Positions 32,724 through 41,655 of a DNA stretch of 64,000 nt are shown here, piece after piece. Each line of letters begins with the position of its first letter. Within the stretch, counting starts at the first letter, position 1. The position numbers and the translations under genes are program-made. The DNA lies in contig NZ_VUNC01000001.1 of NCBI RefSeq assembly GCF_009695875.1, forward strand, positions 496,001-560,000. The letters run 5' to 3'. The DNA comes from Olsenella porci (GTDB lineage: Bacteria; Actinomycetota; Coriobacteriia; Coriobacteriales; Atopobiaceae). The notes beneath the pieces were generated by a model. It saw only the letters and a program-made list of their open reading frames with translations, made no database searches and was not told the origin of the DNA.

Positions 32724-35683
32724 CAGTCCCTCTCACCCTCGTCCTGCAGGGTCACGACCTCAAAGTCCACGGCGGACGAGTCGATCGCCTCGCGCGGGCC
32801 AAAGACCACGACGTCGCGGTTGCTCGCAAGCCCCTCAACCTGTGGGGCAAGCTCGCGCAGCGAGTCCGCGGACACGTCCAGGATCTGCTCCCTCACCCGG
32901 TCGCGCCAGCCCTCGGGCCTGAGCGAAATCAGGTCGCCGTCCTGCTGGCGTGCGAGCGCCCGAGGCTTCACGGGCGAGTCGTGTGCGGCCACGCACGACA
33001 CCACGTAGCCCTCCAGCTCGTCCTCGCCGCCGTCCCAGGAGCGCAGCCAGGGGCCGGCTCCCTCAAAGCGGGCGAGCGTGGGGTCGATGGCGGGGTCGCG
33101 GTACGACCAGAACGCCGGCAGCCCGTTGAGGGCGTGGCGGAAGCCGACGCCGTAGGCGCCGCCCTTCACGCGGACCTCGTTCCACAGGTAGTCGAGCGAG
33201 AGGGCGCGCGAGGCAACCTGCCAGGCGCCCACCTGGTCCTCGTCGCGCACGCCCGACATGCCCTCGGCGCAGAAGCACACGTCGGAGGGGATCACGAACG
33301 CCTCGTCGCGGGTCACCGGCTCGGGGATCAGCAGCCTCTGGGCAGCACCCTCGACCGCGGGCGAGAGGCCCAGGCTGCCGCCCGCTGCCCAGAAGCGCTC
33401 CATGTCGTCGCACGAGCAGGTCAGGCTCACCAGCACGTCGTCGCTCGTGAAGATGGCGCGCGCCAGCTCGGCGAGCCTCTTCGAGACATCCCCCTTGCGC
33501 TCGCCCCAGTCGGCGATGAGCTCCTTCACAAAGAGGTAGTAGCCCACCCCCGCGCCCAGCGAGTCCGAGACCAGCGCGGCACTCGAGTGGTGGGACGCAA
33601 GGCGTGCCGCGGCCGCCGCGTGGCCGGACGACTGAAAGTACTGCTCCAGCTCGATGCGGCGCTGCTGCAGCATGGCGAGCATGCGGTCGGTATCCGCGAA
33701 CGAAGTGGTGCCCCAGACCTCCGCGGGCAGGGTCGCCAGCGCGTCCACGTTCTCGCTCAGGGAGCTTGCGCCAACCACGAGCTTGGGCACGGCGGAGCCA
33801 AGGTCGTCGTGCTCGCTGTAGGTCTCGCAGAAGAAGCTCAGGTTGCCCAGGCTCCTCTCGACCAGCGTGTCTAGCTCGGAAGCGGTGTGGTCGCGCGTGT
33901 CGAGCTTGCCCAGGAAGTCGGTCAAGAGCGCCACGTAGGGCAGGTCCTCAAAGGCGACGCGCCTAAGGTCAAAGTAGTGATACGCATACACGATGCGGTG
34001 CGTGGGGAGGTCGTGGAACACGCAGGGGAGAGGGGCGTCCACCCTGCTCGCGGGAGTCACCTCTGGGGTGTCCTCGATGTCCGAGAGGTGCAGGCGGGGG
34101 AGCGTCGCGAGGGCCTCGGGGGAGTCGGGCGCCTCCTGCTCGGAGCGCAGCGCCGCGACCTCGTCTCGTATGCCCTGAACCTGCTCCGGCCCCATCTCGT
34201 CGCGCAGCTGCGCCAGCTCGCGCGCCTCCTCGCTCGCCGCGCCGTCCGCGAGGGGCACCAGCTCCACCTCGGCGCTGTGGGACGACTCGCATACCAGGGA
34301 GCCCAGGAGACGCTCGAAGTAGCCGTTGTCCAGGCCACTCCGCATGGACGCGATGGCATCCTCGTAGCGCAGGTAGTCCACGGGCCTGCCGTCGTCGTAG
34401 AGCCAGCTCGAGAGCGCGACCATCGAGATCGCGACGCCGTCGGCATACGATCCCCAGTCGCCCTCGCGCAGGTTGAACTCCGCCTGGGCCAGTGACGCCT
34501 CAAGCCGGTCGCGACCGATGCCGTTGCGCGCGAGGTCCGCGCACGTTTGCTCCAGCAGCTCGCGGAAGCGGTTCGCCACGTCGGGCTTTGACCCTCGCAG
34601 CTGAAAGGCCACGAGCGGCTGCTGCGTGCCGTCCAGCAGGATCGCGTCAAAGTCGTCCGCCAGGCCGGAGTCCAGCATGGCGCGCTTGAGGGGTGCCTCG
34701 TTGGAACCGGCGATCGCGTCGAGCAGGATGCTCGTGGCAAGCACTCGCTCGCGGTCGGCGTAGGTGCCGATCACGTAGCCCGCGGCGACGGATGCGTTCT
34801 GGGGCGTCGTCGCCATGGTCACGCGCGAGAGGCCCGCACGCACGGCGGGCTGGAGCGGCAATGGGTTGGGTTCGCCGGCGTCGCGACGGGTGGCACCACG
34901 GAACCTCTCGTCCACAAACGTCAGCTCGCGGTCAACGTCCAGGTCGCCGTAGAGGATGGTGTAGCTGTTGGAGAGGTCGTAGTGGCGCGCATGGGTGCGC
35001 AGGAACTCCTCGTAGGTGAGCGTGGGGATGGCGCGGGGGTCGCCGCCCGACTCGTAGCGGTACGGAGTCTGGGGGAACAGCGCGCGGTACAGCGCGTGGA
35101 ACAGGACGTCGTCGGGGTCGCTCATGGCGCCCTTCATCTCGTTGAGGACCACGCCGTTGTAGCTCAGGCCACCGTCGTCGGCAACCTCAAGGTGCCAGCC
35201 CTCCTGCTCGAAGATGCGCTTGCGATGGTAGATCGCGGGATGGAGCACCGCGTCAAGGTACACGTCCATCAGGTTCTCGAGGTCGGCCACGTTGGTCGAC
35301 GCCACGGGGTACATGGTCTTGTCCGGGAACGTGAGCGCGTTGAGGAACGTCTGCATCGACGTCTTGAGCAGGTTGACGAAGGGCTCCTTCACGGGGAAGC
35401 GGTCGCTGCCGCACAGCACGGAGTGCTCCAGGATGTGGAACACGCCCGTGTCGTCCGCGGGTGGCGTCTTGAACGCGATTGCGAACGACTTGTTGTTGTC
35501 CGGGACGGCGATCCACATGGCGCGTGCTCCCGTCGCGGGGTGGGAGAACACGTAGGCGGTGCCGCCAAGCTCCGGGATGGGCTCGACGGCGGTGACGGTG
35601 AACCCGGCGTGCGTGGACCCAACGCCCAGGCGCGGGTCGGGCTTTGAGAACGGCGCGTTGGCGCCGGTGCTGGTATCGGTCAT
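32723..35683 (-). CDS. M16C zinc metalloprotease, PreP/Cym1-like
   Basis: 986 residues from ATG 35683 (13 upstream in-frame codons lack a ribosome site). It has the inverted zinc motif HILEH in VFHILEHSVLCGSDRFPVKE and the M16C architecture of four homologous domains. Family size is about 970-1000 residues, so it is full length. Presequence-type proteases degrade peptides within a closed chamber. It heads an operon with three 2-hydroxyacyl-CoA dehydratase-type genes; whether they share a function or only a promoter is unclear. Divergent from the EamA transporter. Confidence 0.92.
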   Translation of the reverse strand: MTDTSTGANAPFSKPDPRLGVGSTHAGFTVTAVEPIPELGGTAYVFSHPATGARAMWIAVPDNNKSFAIAFKTPPADDTGVFHILEHSVLCGSDRFPVKEPFVNLLKTSMQTFLNALTFPDKTMYPVASTNVADLENLMDVYLDAVLHPAIYHRKRIFEQEGWHLEVADDGGLSYNGVVLNEMKGAMSDPDDVLFHALYRALFPQTPYRYESGGDPRAIPTLTYEEFLRTHARHYDLSNSYTILYGDLDVDRELTFVDERFRGATRRDAGEPNPLPLQPAVRAGLSRVTMATTPQNASVAAGYVIGTYADRERVLATSILLDAIAGSNEAPLKRAMLDSGLADDFDAILLDGTQQPLVAFQLRGSKPDVANRFRELLEQTCADLARNGIGRDRLEASLAQAEFNLREGDWGSYADGVAISMVALSSWLYDDGRPVDYLRYEDAIASMRSGLDNGYFERLLGSLVCESSHSAEVELVPLADGAASEEARELAQLRDEMGPEQVQGIRDEVAALRSEQEAPDSPEALATLPRLHLSDIEDTPEVTPASRVDAPLPCVFHDLPTHRIVYAYHYFDLRRVAFEDLPYVALLTDFLGKLDTRDHTASELDTLVERSLGNLSFFCETYSEHDDLGSAVPKLVVGASSLSENVDALATLPAEVWGTTSFADTDRMLAMLQQRRIELEQYFQSSGHAAAAARLASHHSSAALVSDSLGAGVGYYLFVKELIADWGERKGDVSKRLAELARAIFTSDDVLVSLTCSCDDMERFWAAGGSLGLSPAVEGAAQRLLIPEPVTRDEAFVIPSDVCFCAEGMSGVRDEDQVGAWQVASRALSLDYLWNEVRVKGGAYGVGFRHALNGLPAFWSYRDPAIDPTLARFEGAGPWLRSWDGGEDELEGYVVSCVAAHDSPVKPRALARQQDGDLISLRPEGWRDRVREQILDVSADSLRELAPQVEGLASNRDVVVFGPREAIDSSAVDFEVVTLQDEGERD

Positions 35684-35826
35684 GTCAAGTCTCCTTCTGG
35701 CGCCGCGCCACGGGGCCGGCACCTGCGGTTAACGGGCACTAATTTACCCCTCGGCGCCGCCGCGGATAACCCGTTGGATGTTACAGTCCTATGTGCTTGC
35801 TCAAAACGTCGCAAAGGGGGCACCAA

Positions 35827-36795
35827 GTGGGGGAGAGGGACGTCGTCGCCCTCGAGAGGGTTGACAGGGACGACGGGGACTCCGTCTCCGGGGGAGAGAC
35901 GCGTGGGCAGCAGGCTCGCAAGCCCTCCCTCATGAGGGGAGTCATCCTCACCCTCGCGGGAGGGACGCTCTGGGGCCTCAACGGCACGCTCTCCAAGGTG
36001 CTCATGGGCACCTACGGCGTTGACCCGCTCTGGCTTGCCTGCGCGCGCGAGCTCACTGCCTGCTGGCTGTTCCTTGCCGTGGCGGGCACCCACAGCCCCT
36101 CAAGGCTCAAGGGCTGCCTTCGCAGCGGCCGGGCACTGCTCGGCGTGGCGTCCGTGGGCATCTGCTCGATCCTGCTATCGCAGGTGGCCTACCTCGAGGC
36201 CATCGACTGGACCAACTCCGCCACGGCAACGGTGCTCCAGAGCCTCTCGGTGGTCATCGTGATGCTCTTTGTGTGCCTGGTGAACAGGCGCCTGCCGCGC
36301 AAGCGCGAGCTCGTGGGGGTGGCGCTGGCGTTCGCCGGCACGTACCTGGTGGCGACTGGTGGCGACCTGGGGGCGCTCAGGCTCCCGCCCATGGGGCTCG
36401 CCTGGGGCCTCACCTGCGCCATAGCGGCGACCATCCTGGCCATCCAACCCATTCGCCTCATCGAGCGCTGGGGCAACTTCACCGTCAACGGCCTGGCATT
36501 CCTGATCTCGGGCGTCGTGCTCTCGGCCTTCGTCCGCCCCTGGGCGCACATGCCGGCGCTTGACGCCATGGGCTGGACGCTCGTGGTGCTCTCCATTGTG
36601 TTCGGCACCTTTGGGGCCTACGCCCTCTACCTGCAGGGCGTCAAGGAGGTCGGGTCCATGCGCGGCGCAATGCTGGGAACCAGCGAGCCCGTCATGGCAA
36701 CGGTCAGCTCGGTCGTTCTGCTCGGGGCGGTGTTCTCGCCTGGCGACCTCCTTGGCTTCGCGATGATCATCGCGATGGTGTTCCTCACGGCGTAG
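35827..36795 (+). CDS. EamA/DMT-family transporter
   Basis: About 322 residues from GTG 35827, which has AAAGGGGG (35813-35820) in front; a longer reading from 35791 lacks a site. After a charged 35-residue N-terminus come ten hydrophobic helices arranged as two EamA repeats (first ILTLAGGTLWGLNGTLSKVL, second LAWGLTCAIAATILAIQPI). Such proteins export amino acids or metabolites. Substrate unknown. The intergenic DNA 35684-35826 should hold divergent promoters for this gene and the M16 operon. Confidence 0.88.
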   Translation: MGERDVVALERVDRDDGDSVSGGETRGQQARKPSLMRGVILTLAGGTLWGLNGTLSKVLMGTYGVDPLWLACARELTACWLFLAVAGTHSPSRLKGCLRSGRALLGVASVGICSILLSQVAYLEAIDWTNSATATVLQSLSVVIVMLFVCLVNRRLPRKRELVGVALAFAGTYLVATGGDLGALRLPPMGLAWGLTCAIAATILAIQPIRLIERWGNFTVNGLAFLISGVVLSAFVRPWAHMPALDAMGWTLVVLSIVFGTFGAYALYLQGVKEVGSMRGAMLGTSEPVMATVSSVVLLGAVFSPGDLLGFAMIIAMVFLTA

Positions 36796-36801
36796 GGATG
36801 G

Positions 36802-36819
36802 CGGCGGGGCGTCCCGCCG
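36802..36819. terminator. Hairpin between convergent EamA and UspA genes
   Basis: CGGCGGG-gcgt-CCCGCCG, 7-bp perfect stem with 4-nt loop, 7 bp after the transporter stop. No U-run. Confidence 0.4.
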
Positions 36820-36909
36820 TGGAGCCGCACACAAGAGGGCGGCGCCGACCAGGTGCCATCGCCCAGCCAGCGCCGTCCGCCACAACCCGCAGGGGACCTC
36901 TTTTCTCCG

Positions 36910-37365
36910 CTATCGCTTCACCACCAGCACGTCGCACTTTGCGTTGCGGGTGAGGTATGTCGAGATCGAGCCCAGCAGCGCATACTTGATGGACGAGAGA
37001 CCACGTGCGCCACAGACCACGAGGTCGGGCTCGATGGCGTCGAGCATCTCCTCCTTCAGGGTCTCGCGGATGCGGCCTGCCTTCACGATGACCTCGATCT
37101 TCTTGATCTGGTTGTTCTCCTCTTCGGCCTTCTTGACCTTGTCGGCGATCGAGGCGCGGAAGCTCTTCTCCAGGTCGTTGATCAACTCGAAGGGGTAGGT
37201 CCCCGCCGTCTCGAGCGCGGTCGAGTCGATAACGTGGCCAATGTAGAGCTCTGCGTTGTTGTTTGCCGCCACGATGATGGCTCGGTCGAGCACCTTGTCC
37301 TGTTGCTCGCTGCCATCCAGGGAGACGAACACCTTGTCATACCCAAGGTCCTGATACACCGTCAT
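36910..37365 (-). CDS. Universal stress protein (UspA family)
   Basis: 151 residues from ATG 37365; the in-frame GTG three codons earlier overlaps the GGAGG ribosome site and is not used. Usp fold: VFVSLDGSEQQDKVLDRAI at the start, and an ATP-binding loop GARGLSSIKYALLGSIS near the end (GxxGx9GS pattern), so it probably binds ATP. UspA proteins help survival under stress or growth arrest. Single gene; convergent with the EamA gene. Confidence 0.92.
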   Translation of the reverse strand: MTVYQDLGYDKVFVSLDGSEQQDKVLDRAIIVAANNNAELYIGHVIDSTALETAGTYPFELINDLEKSFRASIADKVKKAEEENNQIKKIEVIVKAGRIRETLKEEMLDAIEPDLVVCGARGLSSIKYALLGSISTYLTRNAKCDVLVVKR

Positions 37366-37606
37366 GTCAAACACCTCCGGAATCGTGTGGTAGCGCCATC
37401 CGTTGCCTGCAATCTACCCGTTTGAAACCCGCCGACGGGGGAGGCATCCGCAAACGGCCCTCACGGTCGCCTCGTGGTCTGTGGGAGGGGACCGTGCCCG
37501 CGGCATTGCCGCCAACCTGCGGACTTCATGGTTTCTCGCCCTGCCGCCCCCGGGCGTAGGGGTGGCGCATCACTATTGGTAGGCTGCCTATCTGAGGAGG
37601 AGATCC

Positions 37607-38542
37607 TTGAATCTGATCGAATTGCTCAAGGCCGCGCTGTACGGCGTGGTGGAGGGAATCACCGAGTGGCTTCCCATTTCGTCGACGGGGCACATGCTCC
37701 TGCTCGACCAGTTCGTCAAGCTGGACGTGTCCAAGGACTTCTGGGACATGTTCCTCGTGGTGATTCAGCTGGGCGCCATCCTTGCCGTGTGCGTGCTCTT
37801 CTTCCACCAGCTCAACCCCTTCTCGCGGTCCAAAACCGCAGATGAGCGCAAGTCCACCTGGGGACTCTGGGCAAAGATTATCGTGGCGTGCCTGCCCGCG
37901 GCGGTTATCGGCATCCCGCTGGACGACTGGATGGAAGAGCACTTGGGCAGCCCGTTCGTGATCGCCGCTGCCCTCATCGTCTACGGCGTCATCTTCATCG
38001 TCATCGAGAACGTGCGCGAGCACAGGGCGCTCGAGATCGCCGAGTCGGGTACGCGACCCACAGGCCCCAAGCACCTCTCCCGTCCGAGCGTCGAGGACGA
38101 CGCGAGTCTTGCCTCCCTCGCCGACGCCGAGGCACCCGTGCAGGACGTCGACTCCATCGGCTGGGGTACCGCGATCGGCATCGGCCTGTTCCAGGTTCTG
38201 AGCATGGTCCCTGGCACGTCCCGCTCTGGCTCCACCATCATCGGCGGCCTGCTCCTGGGGTGCTCCCGCACCGCTGCCGCGGAGTTCACGTTCTACCTGG
38301 CCGTCCCCGTCATGGTCGGTGCCAGTGGCCTGCGCCTGGTCAAGTACTTCATCAAGGGCAACGTCTTCAGCGCCAACGAGACGGCGATCCTGCTCACGGG
38401 CTGCATCGTGGCCTTCGTGGTCTCGCTGCTGGCCATCCGCTTCCTCATGGGCTTTGTGAAGAGGCACGACTTCAAGCCCTTCGGCTGGTACCGCATCGTC
38501 CTGGGCGTCGCGGTCATCGCATACTTCGCCCTTGTGGCATAG
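37607..38542 (+). CDS. uppP: Undecaprenyl-diphosphatase
   Basis: 311 residues, multi-spanning membrane enzyme that recycles undecaprenyl pyrophosphate to the monophosphate for cell-wall synthesis; confers bacitracin tolerance. The two active-site motifs are present: GITEWLPISSTGH (about residues 15-27) and VPGTSRSGST (about 205-214). A hydrophilic insert of about 45 residues lies between helices (around residues 145-185), longer than usual. The start is TTG 37607 with AGGAGGAGA 5 bases before it. A GC-rich hairpin in 38564-38597 may terminate it. Confidence 0.95.
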   Translation: MNLIELLKAALYGVVEGITEWLPISSTGHMLLLDQFVKLDVSKDFWDMFLVVIQLGAILAVCVLFFHQLNPFSRSKTADERKSTWGLWAKIIVACLPAAVIGIPLDDWMEEHLGSPFVIAAALIVYGVIFIVIENVREHRALEIAESGTRPTGPKHLSRPSVEDDASLASLADAEAPVQDVDSIGWGTAIGIGLFQVLSMVPGTSRSGSTIIGGLLLGCSRTAAAEFTFYLAVPVMVGASGLRLVKYFIKGNVFSANETAILLTGCIVAFVVSLLAIRFLMGFVKRHDFKPFGWYRIVLGVAVIAYFALVA

Positions 38543-38637
38543 GCTTTGCCAAATGGTGTCGTGACGCCCGCCGGTGGGTTCCCTCCCGCCGACGGGCGCC
38601 TCTCGTCTCTGCCGCATCGACAAAAGGGAGTGCTGAT

Positions 38638-39168
38638 ATGACCAGGATCCTCTACGTGTGTCACGGAAACATCTGCCGCTCGACCATGGCCCAGTTCGTG
38701 ATGGACGAGCTCGCCCGGCGCGCGGGCATGTCGGGCGAGGTGTCGTGCGACAGCGCCGCCACCAGCACGGAGGAGCTGGGTAACGACGTCCATCCCGGCA
38801 CGCGGGAACAGCTCCGGTGGGTGGGGATTCCGTGTGGGCACCATCGCTCGCGCCAGATGGGGCCGCGGGACTACCGCGACTTCGACCTTATCGTGGGGAT
38901 GGACGCGGACAACATGGATGGCATCACGCGTCTCCTCCTGGGCGAGACGGGCCCGGGCTGGTCGTGGCGGCCCACCACGGAGGAGCAGCGCCGCCGTGCG
39001 GACCCCGAGTGCAAGGTGTCGAGGCTGCTTGACTGGGCTGGCCTCGACCGAGACGTAGCCGACCCCTGGTACACGGGCGACTTCGTGGCGACCTACCATG
39101 ACGTGCTGGCTGGCTGCCAGGCGATGCTGGACGCGATTAAGGAGGGCCGCACCTCTCCCCTGGGGTAG
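38638..39168 (+). CDS. Low-molecular-weight protein tyrosine phosphatase
   Basis: 176 residues from ATG 38638 with AAAGGGAG. The phosphate-binding loop is Cys8-HGNIC-Arg14-Ser (CHGNICRS), and the general-acid Asp is in DPWYTGDF near residue 142. Related enzymes dephosphorylate BY-kinases or arginine phosphate; which applies here is not visible. A loop of about 25 residues (TGPGWSWRPTTEEQRRRAD) between the core and the acid motif is longer than in small family members. Confidence 0.92.
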   Translation: MTRILYVCHGNICRSTMAQFVMDELARRAGMSGEVSCDSAATSTEELGNDVHPGTREQLRWVGIPCGHHRSRQMGPRDYRDFDLIVGMDADNMDGITRLLLGETGPGWSWRPTTEEQRRRADPECKVSRLLDWAGLDRDVADPWYTGDFVATYHDVLAGCQAMLDAIKEGRTSPLG

Positions 39169-39261
39169 CATTCCGCAGAAAGCGCGACGGTGCCGATGGT
39201 GTGTCCCGGGGTCCCAAACGCTACCATGGTGGGGCATGGTACCTCGAGGATTGGTGGAGAC

Positions 39262-39744
39262 ATGCCGGGCAAGCGTTCTAACGTCATCTCGTGGGACGAG
39301 TTCTTCATGCGGGTCGCGATCGCGGCCGCGCTGCGTAGCAAGGATCCCAAGACGCAGGTTGGCGCCTGCATCGCGGACACCAACAACCGCATCCTCTCCG
39401 TGGGCTACAACGGCACCCCCTCGGGCATCAACGACGACGAGTTCCCCTGGGGCACGTCGGACGACCCGCTCTTTGACAAGCACAACTACGTGATCCACGC
39501 CGAGGCAAACGCGATTCTCAACTACCGAGGTTCGCTCAAGGACATGCAGGGCGGACGCGTGTACGTCACGCTCTTTCCCTGCCAGGAGTGCGCCAAGATG
39601 CTGGTCCAGGCGGGGATAGGCGAGGTCGTGTACCTGGACGACAAGTACGAGGGGACCACCGGCAACCTGGTGGCGCGCTCGGTGTTCGACCGCTGCGGCG
39701 TGGACTACCGGCAGATCCACCTTCGCGAGCAGGCGCTCGAGTAG
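39262..39744 (+). CDS. Deoxycytidylate deaminase (ComEB-like)
   Basis: 160 residues from ATG 39262 (longer readings start within an unlikely leader). Zinc-dependent deaminase: HAEANAIL supplies the His and catalytic Glu, PCQECAKML the two cysteines. It converts dCMP to dUMP, the precursor of dTMP, linking to the thymidylate kinase gene further on. The N-terminal WDEFFMRVAIAAALRSKDP and the GYNGTPSGI segment are typical of dCMP deaminases. The next gene starts 2 bp after its stop. Confidence 0.93.
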   Translation: MPGKRSNVISWDEFFMRVAIAAALRSKDPKTQVGACIADTNNRILSVGYNGTPSGINDDEFPWGTSDDPLFDKHNYVIHAEANAILNYRGSLKDMQGGRVYVTLFPCQECAKMLVQAGIGEVVYLDDKYEGTTGNLVARSVFDRCGVDYRQIHLREQALE

Positions 39745-39746
39745 GG

Positions 39747-40922
39747 ATGGAGCTCCTCTCTCCCGCAGGCGGTCCCGAGCAGCTGGCACTCGCCATCCAC
39801 TTTGGCGCCGACAGCGTGTACCTGGCGGGAAGGCGCTGGGGCATGCGGTCGCGTGCCGCCAACTTCGACGACGAAGGTCTTGCCCGGGCGGTCGCCTATG
39901 CCCATCGGCATAGCGCGCGCGTGCATGTGACGGTCAACACCGTGATGCGCGACCGTGACGTGGACGAGCTGCCTGCGTTCCTCCGTCTTCTCGATGACAT
40001 CGGGGTCGACGCGGTCATAGCCGCAGACCTCGCAGCGATTTCGCTCGCGCGGGAGTTTGCGCCCCACGTCGCCATCCACGTCTCCACGCAGGCGAGCGTG
40101 ATGAGCGCACGAGCCGCCGAGGAGTACGCGCGACTGGGTGCCACCAGGGTGGTCCTGGGGCGAGAGATGACCCTCTCCCAGATTGCCGAGCTGCGTCGTC
40201 GGGTCACTGACGAGCTGGAGCTCGAGTGCTTCGCCCATGGCTCGATGTGCATGGCGTACTCGGGCCGCTGCCTGCTCTCCGCGCACCTCATGGGTCCCGG
40301 GCGCTCCGCGTCGGACGGTTCCTGCGTACAGCCCTGCCGCTGGGCGTGGAGGCTGGGGGAGGAGAGGGACCCGTCCGTCTCCGCCACGCTGGAGAGCGAC
40401 GGCGAGGCTAGCTACCTCCTCTCGTCCAACGACCTCTGCATGATTGACCACCTGGGCGAGCTGCGCCAGGCGGGCGTGGACTGCATCAAGCTTGAGGGGC
40501 GGAACAAGGGCGCGTACTATGCCGCGGCGGTCACCAACGCGTACCGGCACGTGCTCGACGGCGACCCGGTGCTACCCTGGCGAGACGAACTCGACCTCGT
40601 GAGCCACCGACCCTACTCCACGGGCTTCTACCTGGGCGAGCCCACGCAGAACCCCGGGCGGCAGGACTACGCGCGTGACCGTCGGCTCGTCGCGGTCGTG
40701 GAGGGGTGCGAGAGGCGCGAGGAAGGCTGGCTGGCGACCGTTCGGTGCCGAAACCGTGCGGAGGCTGGCGCGAAAGTCGACGTGCTGTCTCCGGGGGAAC
40801 CCGTCCGCTCTGCCGTGCTTGGAGAGGCCCTCGTCACCAACGGACAGGCCTACGACGTGCCGCTCCCGTTCTCGGTGGAGCCCCTTGATCTGCTCTGCGC
40901 GCGAGAGGACCGTGGCGACTGA
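39747..40922 (+). CDS. U32-family protein (TrhP/RlhA-like)
   Basis: 391 residues from ATG 39747. The N-terminal barrel begins MELLSPAGGPEQLALAIHFG, typical of peptidase U32/collagenase-like proteins. Conserved cysteines (CFAHGSMCMAYSGRCLLS and CVQPCRW) are those that bind an iron-sulfur cluster in the tRNA- and rRNA-hydroxylating members TrhP and RlhA. A small C-terminal beta-domain follows. RNA hydroxylation from prephenate-derived chemistry is the probable role, though older annotation calls it a protease. Followed immediately by a strong hairpin. Confidence 0.88.
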   Translation: MELLSPAGGPEQLALAIHFGADSVYLAGRRWGMRSRAANFDDEGLARAVAYAHRHSARVHVTVNTVMRDRDVDELPAFLRLLDDIGVDAVIAADLAAISLAREFAPHVAIHVSTQASVMSARAAEEYARLGATRVVLGREMTLSQIAELRRRVTDELELECFAHGSMCMAYSGRCLLSAHLMGPGRSASDGSCVQPCRWAWRLGEERDPSVSATLESDGEASYLLSSNDLCMIDHLGELRQAGVDCIKLEGRNKGAYYAAAVTNAYRHVLDGDPVLPWRDELDLVSHRPYSTGFYLGEPTQNPGRQDYARDRRLVAVVEGCERREEGWLATVRCRNRAEAGAKVDVLSPGEPVRSAVLGEALVTNGQAYDVPLPFSVEPLDLLCAREDRGD

Positions 40923-40950
40923 GCCGACGGTTCCCAGGGAACCGTCGGCT
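40922..40950 (+). terminator. Perfect 13-bp hairpin after the U32 gene
   Basis: AGCCGACGGTTCC (40922-40934), loop CAG, GGAACCGTCGGCT (40938-40950). It begins at the last base of the stop codon. Very stable, no U-tract. Confidence 0.6.
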
Positions 40951-41655
40951 GAGGGGCCGGCTTCCGCTGGCTGTCAGCGTCGCGGGGAACGGCGCAGTTC
41001 GCCATTGTGCGGAAAAGAGCTCAAGGAAGGGATGCGGGCAGCCCATCCCGTGCCGCCGGGAAAACAGTTTCCCGTGATGGGTGACTATCAGGATTCAAAC
41101 CATGGCAACAAACTCCCGACGTGAGTGCACATATCGGGGATTTGCTGCCAACCGCTGGCCTCTGGAATCTCGTGTGACCCAACTACCTGCATAAACTCGG
41201 TATTGGCCTGAATGCCAGGAAGGGATGATGCCGACAATGGCGCTCATATCGGGCTTCTGCCGCCATGGTACGAACCTTGATGCATGGCACGTGTGGTTTT
41301 GGAGGTCCCGGGGAAGGTGGCACTCGTTGGCCGCACGTTCCCGCTATCGGGCGCTCGTGCCTGAAATCGCGTCCCGTGTGTACACGCGGGATGGGCTTTC
41401 TGACAACGTGGAGCTGCTGATGCCCCGCCAACAGGGGGAAGGCGTTGGGGGTGACGGTTCCATGTCAATAATCTCGTGGTGCGTGTACACACAGGACGCG
41501 ATTCCTGGCACGAGGGACCCCTTCCCTTCTTTGACCTTGAGGGGCCTCATGTGCTGTTGAAACGGGAATCCGTAGCTCACCTGCGTATGAGCGCCATGGG
41601 GTTCAGTCAGGTACCTGGCCCACTGTGTCCCGAGTACGCCGGTAGCACCCCAGCG
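40951..41655. other. Non-coding region with inverted repeat
   Basis: About 700 bp lacking a plausible gene: short frames on both strands have no ribosome sites, no recognisable domains and overlap one another. The main structure is the inverted repeat at 41354-41514. The rest shows no promoter, RNA gene or element I can identify. Confidence 0.6.
41354..41514. repeat. Imperfect 35-nt inverted repeat flanking 91 nt
   Basis: Left arm 41354-41388 and right arm 41480-41514 are reverse complements at 31 of 35 positions. Each arm contains the palindrome GTGTACAC. The arms enclose a 91-nt spacer. It could be two copies of a dispersed intergenic repeat in opposite orientation, or a small non-autonomous element. 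No target-site duplication is obvious. Confidence 0.6.

Noticed and set aside
41183-41580. Several 80-residue open frames in the gene-free region
   Set aside because: They overlap one another on both strands, lack ribosome sites, and part of their length is the inverted repeat, which explains the similar peptides (VHTGRD) in two frames.
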